The notes beneath the pieces are model-generated. The model made no database searches. It was given only the letters and a program-made list of their open reading frames with translations, and was not told the DNA's origin. The translations under genes were made by a program, and so were the position numbers. Shown here in pieces: positions 6,877-7,836 of a stretch of DNA of 7,836 nt. Source of the stretch: CAZYME01 sp964648115. GTDB taxonomy: Bacteria > Pseudomonadota > Gammaproteobacteria > Legionellales > Legionellaceae. Position 1 is the first letter of the stretch, and each line of letters opens with the position of its first letter. The stretch spans positions 1 through 7,836 of the forward strand of contig CAZYME010000048.1 of NCBI GenBank assembly GCA_964648115.1, in the 5' to 3' direction.

Positions 6877-7182
6877 ATGTTTGGACTTAGACGAGCCGCC
6901 GGGATTCTTCCTCTAGCAGGAAGTGCGCACCGATTATTTGCGTCTCATAATAGTGGTCATCATTCATCTCCAAAAACAATAGACGAAATAAGCAAAATCG
7001 TAGATGGATTATTGAACGAGACACCTCAAGATCCCCCAAAAGAAAGCGATACTCCCAAACCAGACCGCAATAAATTTTATCGACAGAAAAGGTACCCTAT
7101 GGGGGAGACGCCAAGAGGTGAGCATCCCTGCGTGCAAGGTGATCCTACTATGGACAGAGAGCCCGGTACTAAGCGCTGTTGA
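6877..7182 (+). CDS. Small unknown protein with a basic, presequence-like N-terminus; 3' end altered by element insertion
   Basis: I do not recognise this 101-residue protein. Residues 1-35 (MFGLRRAAGILPLAGSAHRL and on) have no acidic residue but have three Arg, one Lys and four His, with Ala, Leu, Ile and Phe between. This is unlike a Sec signal, lacking a long uninterrupted hydrophobic core, and resembles a mitochondrial-type presequence. Residues 34-49 (TIDEISKIVDGLLNET) look helical. From residue 50 on it is rich in Pro, Lys, Asp and Glu and probably disordered. The stop codon TGA at 7180-7182 lies inside the terminal repeat of the element inserted at 7172, so the last three residues (KRC, or at least RC) come from the element and the original protein was probably longer or different at its end. 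The strong AGGAG supports real translation. A mitochondrial role would fit a host-directed effector of an intracellular bacterium, but that is speculation. Confidence 0.5.
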   Translation: MFGLRRAAGILPLAGSAHRLFASHNSGHHSSPKTIDEISKIVDGLLNETPQDPPKESDTPKPDRNKFYRQKRYPMGETPRGEHPCVQGDPTMDREPGTKRC

Positions 7183-7310
7183 CAATTGCTCTATAAGAGA
7201 CTACATGGCGCGGCTTGTCCGCGCCATCCAGGAGATCTCTGGATACCGTGGACAAGCCACGGCACGCAAGCACTCTAAAGAATTTGAGAATATGCATTGT
7301 CAACAGACCC
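7172..7310. mobile_element. Complete 139-bp palindromic MITE-like element with TA target duplication
   Basis: The right end GTCAACAGACCC (7299-7310) and left end AGCGCTGTTGAC (7172-7183) are imperfect terminal inverted repeats; their inner nine bases GTTGACAAT match exactly in inverted orientation. TA flanks both ends (7170-7171 and 7311-7312), inside CTAA and CTAG, consistent with the YTAR target known for part of the IS5 family. Inside, two hairpins point at each other: ATGGCGCGG/CCGCGCCAT (7205-7227, loop CTTGT) and CCGTGG/CCACGG (7246-7262, loop ACAAG). Between them is a central palindrome CCAGGAGATCTCTGG (7228-7242). It has no coding capacity, so it must be moved in trans if it moves. 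The nearby IS5-type transposase fragment is of a plausible family but is not proven to be the partner. Its left end supplies the stop codon of the small gene before it. Confidence 0.8.
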
Positions 7311-7392
7311 TAGATAAACCAATGAATTTCGCACTATGAAGTGCGCCCCATCGTCAAGACCACGATCCTATGAAATTTTATGAGACCATAGT

Positions 7393-7674
7393 TTATTCAG
7401 GGCGAGAGTATTCCCATTCTAAATCATGATCTTGTACGAGATCTTTAAATATCTTAATCAACTTGTCTTTTGAAGACCAACGATTGAATTGCTGATAAAT
7501 AGAATACCAAAATCCAAATTCTTCAGGCAGGTCTCGCCAAGGGCAGCCAACGCGCATGCGGTATAACATTGCTTCAACCATCATACGAAGATTAGGCTTG
7601 TTATAAATCTGATGCTGTAGCTTGATCTCCTTTAACTTTGACCACAGCTCGTCACTGCGCATCAGTCTAGCCAT
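7393..7674 (-). pseudogene. Truncated IS5-family transposase (N-terminal third)
   Basis: The 93-residue frame begins as a typical N-terminal domain of IS5/IS427-group transposases (the DUF4096-like region): MARLMRSDELWSKLKEI, then MVEAMLYRMRVGCPWRDLPE at 32-51, a YQQFNRWSSKD segment and DLEWE at 84-88. Homology stops after DLEWE, about base 7408; the last residues YSRPE and what follows do not continue into the expected catalytic DDE part, which normally follows directly or by frameshift from a second frame. No DDE domain is found in the window, so the protein cannot transpose by itself. No matching IS terminal repeat could be paired around it; the repeat at 7299-7310 points the wrong way to be its end. 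Translation could start at Met1 or Met6; neither has a strong ribosome site. Confidence 0.85.
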
Positions 7675-7675
7675 C

Positions 7676-7724
7676 GCAAACTCGTTTTATATTTGACGTT
7701 AGAATTTTTATATTACGAGTTTGC
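7676..7724. repeat. 10-bp perfect inverted repeat in front of the transposase start
   Basis: GCAAACTCGT at 7676-7685 and ACGAGTTTGC at 7715-7724 are perfect inverted copies separated by 29 A+T-rich bases. One arm ends one base before the transposase ATG; the other lies in the spacer of the predicted promoter. It could be an operator for self-repression or a structure hiding the ribosome site in read-through transcripts. Confidence 0.7.
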
Positions 7725-7737
7725 TCTTATTGATCAA
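7710..7737 (-). promoter_or_regulatory. Candidate sigma-70 promoter of the transposase fragment
   Basis: On the minus strand TTGATC (7737-7732) and TAATAT (7715-7710) are separated by 16 bases, a plausible -35/-10 pair, 36 bases before the ATG. The distal arm of the inverted repeat fills the spacer, so a protein bound there could block it. In such A+T-rich DNA chance matches are common. Confidence 0.35.
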
Positions 7738-7778
7738 TTGAATAAGTAATTAAATTGGTTCTGTTTTAATTTGACCAT

Positions 7779-7807
7779 CTCCTGGATGCCGCGGACAAGC
7801 CGCGGCA
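7779..7807. repeat. Solo hairpin of the palindromic element family
   Basis: TCTCCTGGAT (7778-7787) followed by TGCCGCGG/CCGCGGCA (7787-7794 and 7800-7807) around loop ACAAG repeats the centre and one arm of the element at 7172-7310. The opposite arm and a clear terminal repeat are missing on the left, where A+T-rich sequence begins at once; the right side runs off into 29 unmatched bases at the window end. It appears to be a partial copy or a different family member. Confidence 0.75.
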
Positions 7808-7836
7808 CAATGATATGGACTCATCCTCCCTTTTAA

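Noticed and set aside
7118..7339. 73-codon plus-strand frame across the 139-bp element
   Set aside because: It reads through the palindromic non-coding element and overlaps the better-supported small gene, so it is treated as chance.
7330..7345. CGCACT/AGTGCG hairpin with loop ATGA
   Set aside because: A clean 6-bp stem but no T run on either strand and no second copy in the window; function cannot be supported.
7299..7674. 7299-7310 as the terminal repeat of the IS carrying the transposase remnant
   Set aside because: It points into the 139-bp element, not toward the transposase, and pairs well with 7172-7183 with TA on both sides.
1..7807. CRISPR array made of the ACAAG hairpins
   Set aside because: The four copies are not evenly spaced, occur in both orientations and are associated with IS-like ends; they are dispersed mobile repeats.

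Overview
The window looks like a piece of a gammaproteobacterial genome, most probably Legionella or a close relative. The evidence is: a short cytosolic-type catalase-peroxidase with 721 residues; a secreted eukaryote-like ecto-nucleotidase of the GDA1/CD39 family that resembles Legionella Lpg1905 as I remember it; an IS5-type transposase start of a kind I associate with Legionella; and A+T-rich coding sequence. This assignment is by recognition, not by a search.

Layout from left to right. Bases 1-62 are half of a small palindromic mobile element cut by the window edge. katG (151-2316, +) follows and faces the nucleotidase gene (2381-3538, -). An A+T-rich gap (3539-3759) leads to a solo IS-type terminal repeat and about 130 bases of unassigned remnant (3760-3893). 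Next on the minus strand come a fused DAK2-DegV protein (3894-5684), a 227-base gap, and a DUF2177 membrane protein (5912-6316). The right part is a scrapyard on a small scale: a uvsE/UVDE pseudogene with an internal deletion and a lost C-terminus (6429-6758), a small unknown protein (6877-7182) whose stop codon comes from an inserted 139-bp element (7172-7310), the first third of an IS5-family transposase (7393-7674, -), and a solo hairpin of the same repeat family (7779-7807).

I see no multi-gene operon. The intact genes look like separate accessory functions: peroxide detoxification, extracytoplasmic nucleotide hydrolysis, and probable activation of exogenous fatty acids. The unifying theme is the mobile repeat. 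Terminal sequence GGGTCTGTTGAC next to a TA duplication occurs at three places, and a hairpin with loop ACAAG occurs four times with compensatory stem changes. The most interesting items are the single-chain FakA-FakB-like protein, the covarying palindromic element, and the presequence-like N-terminus of the small unknown protein. I did not find a clear-cut new multi-component system.
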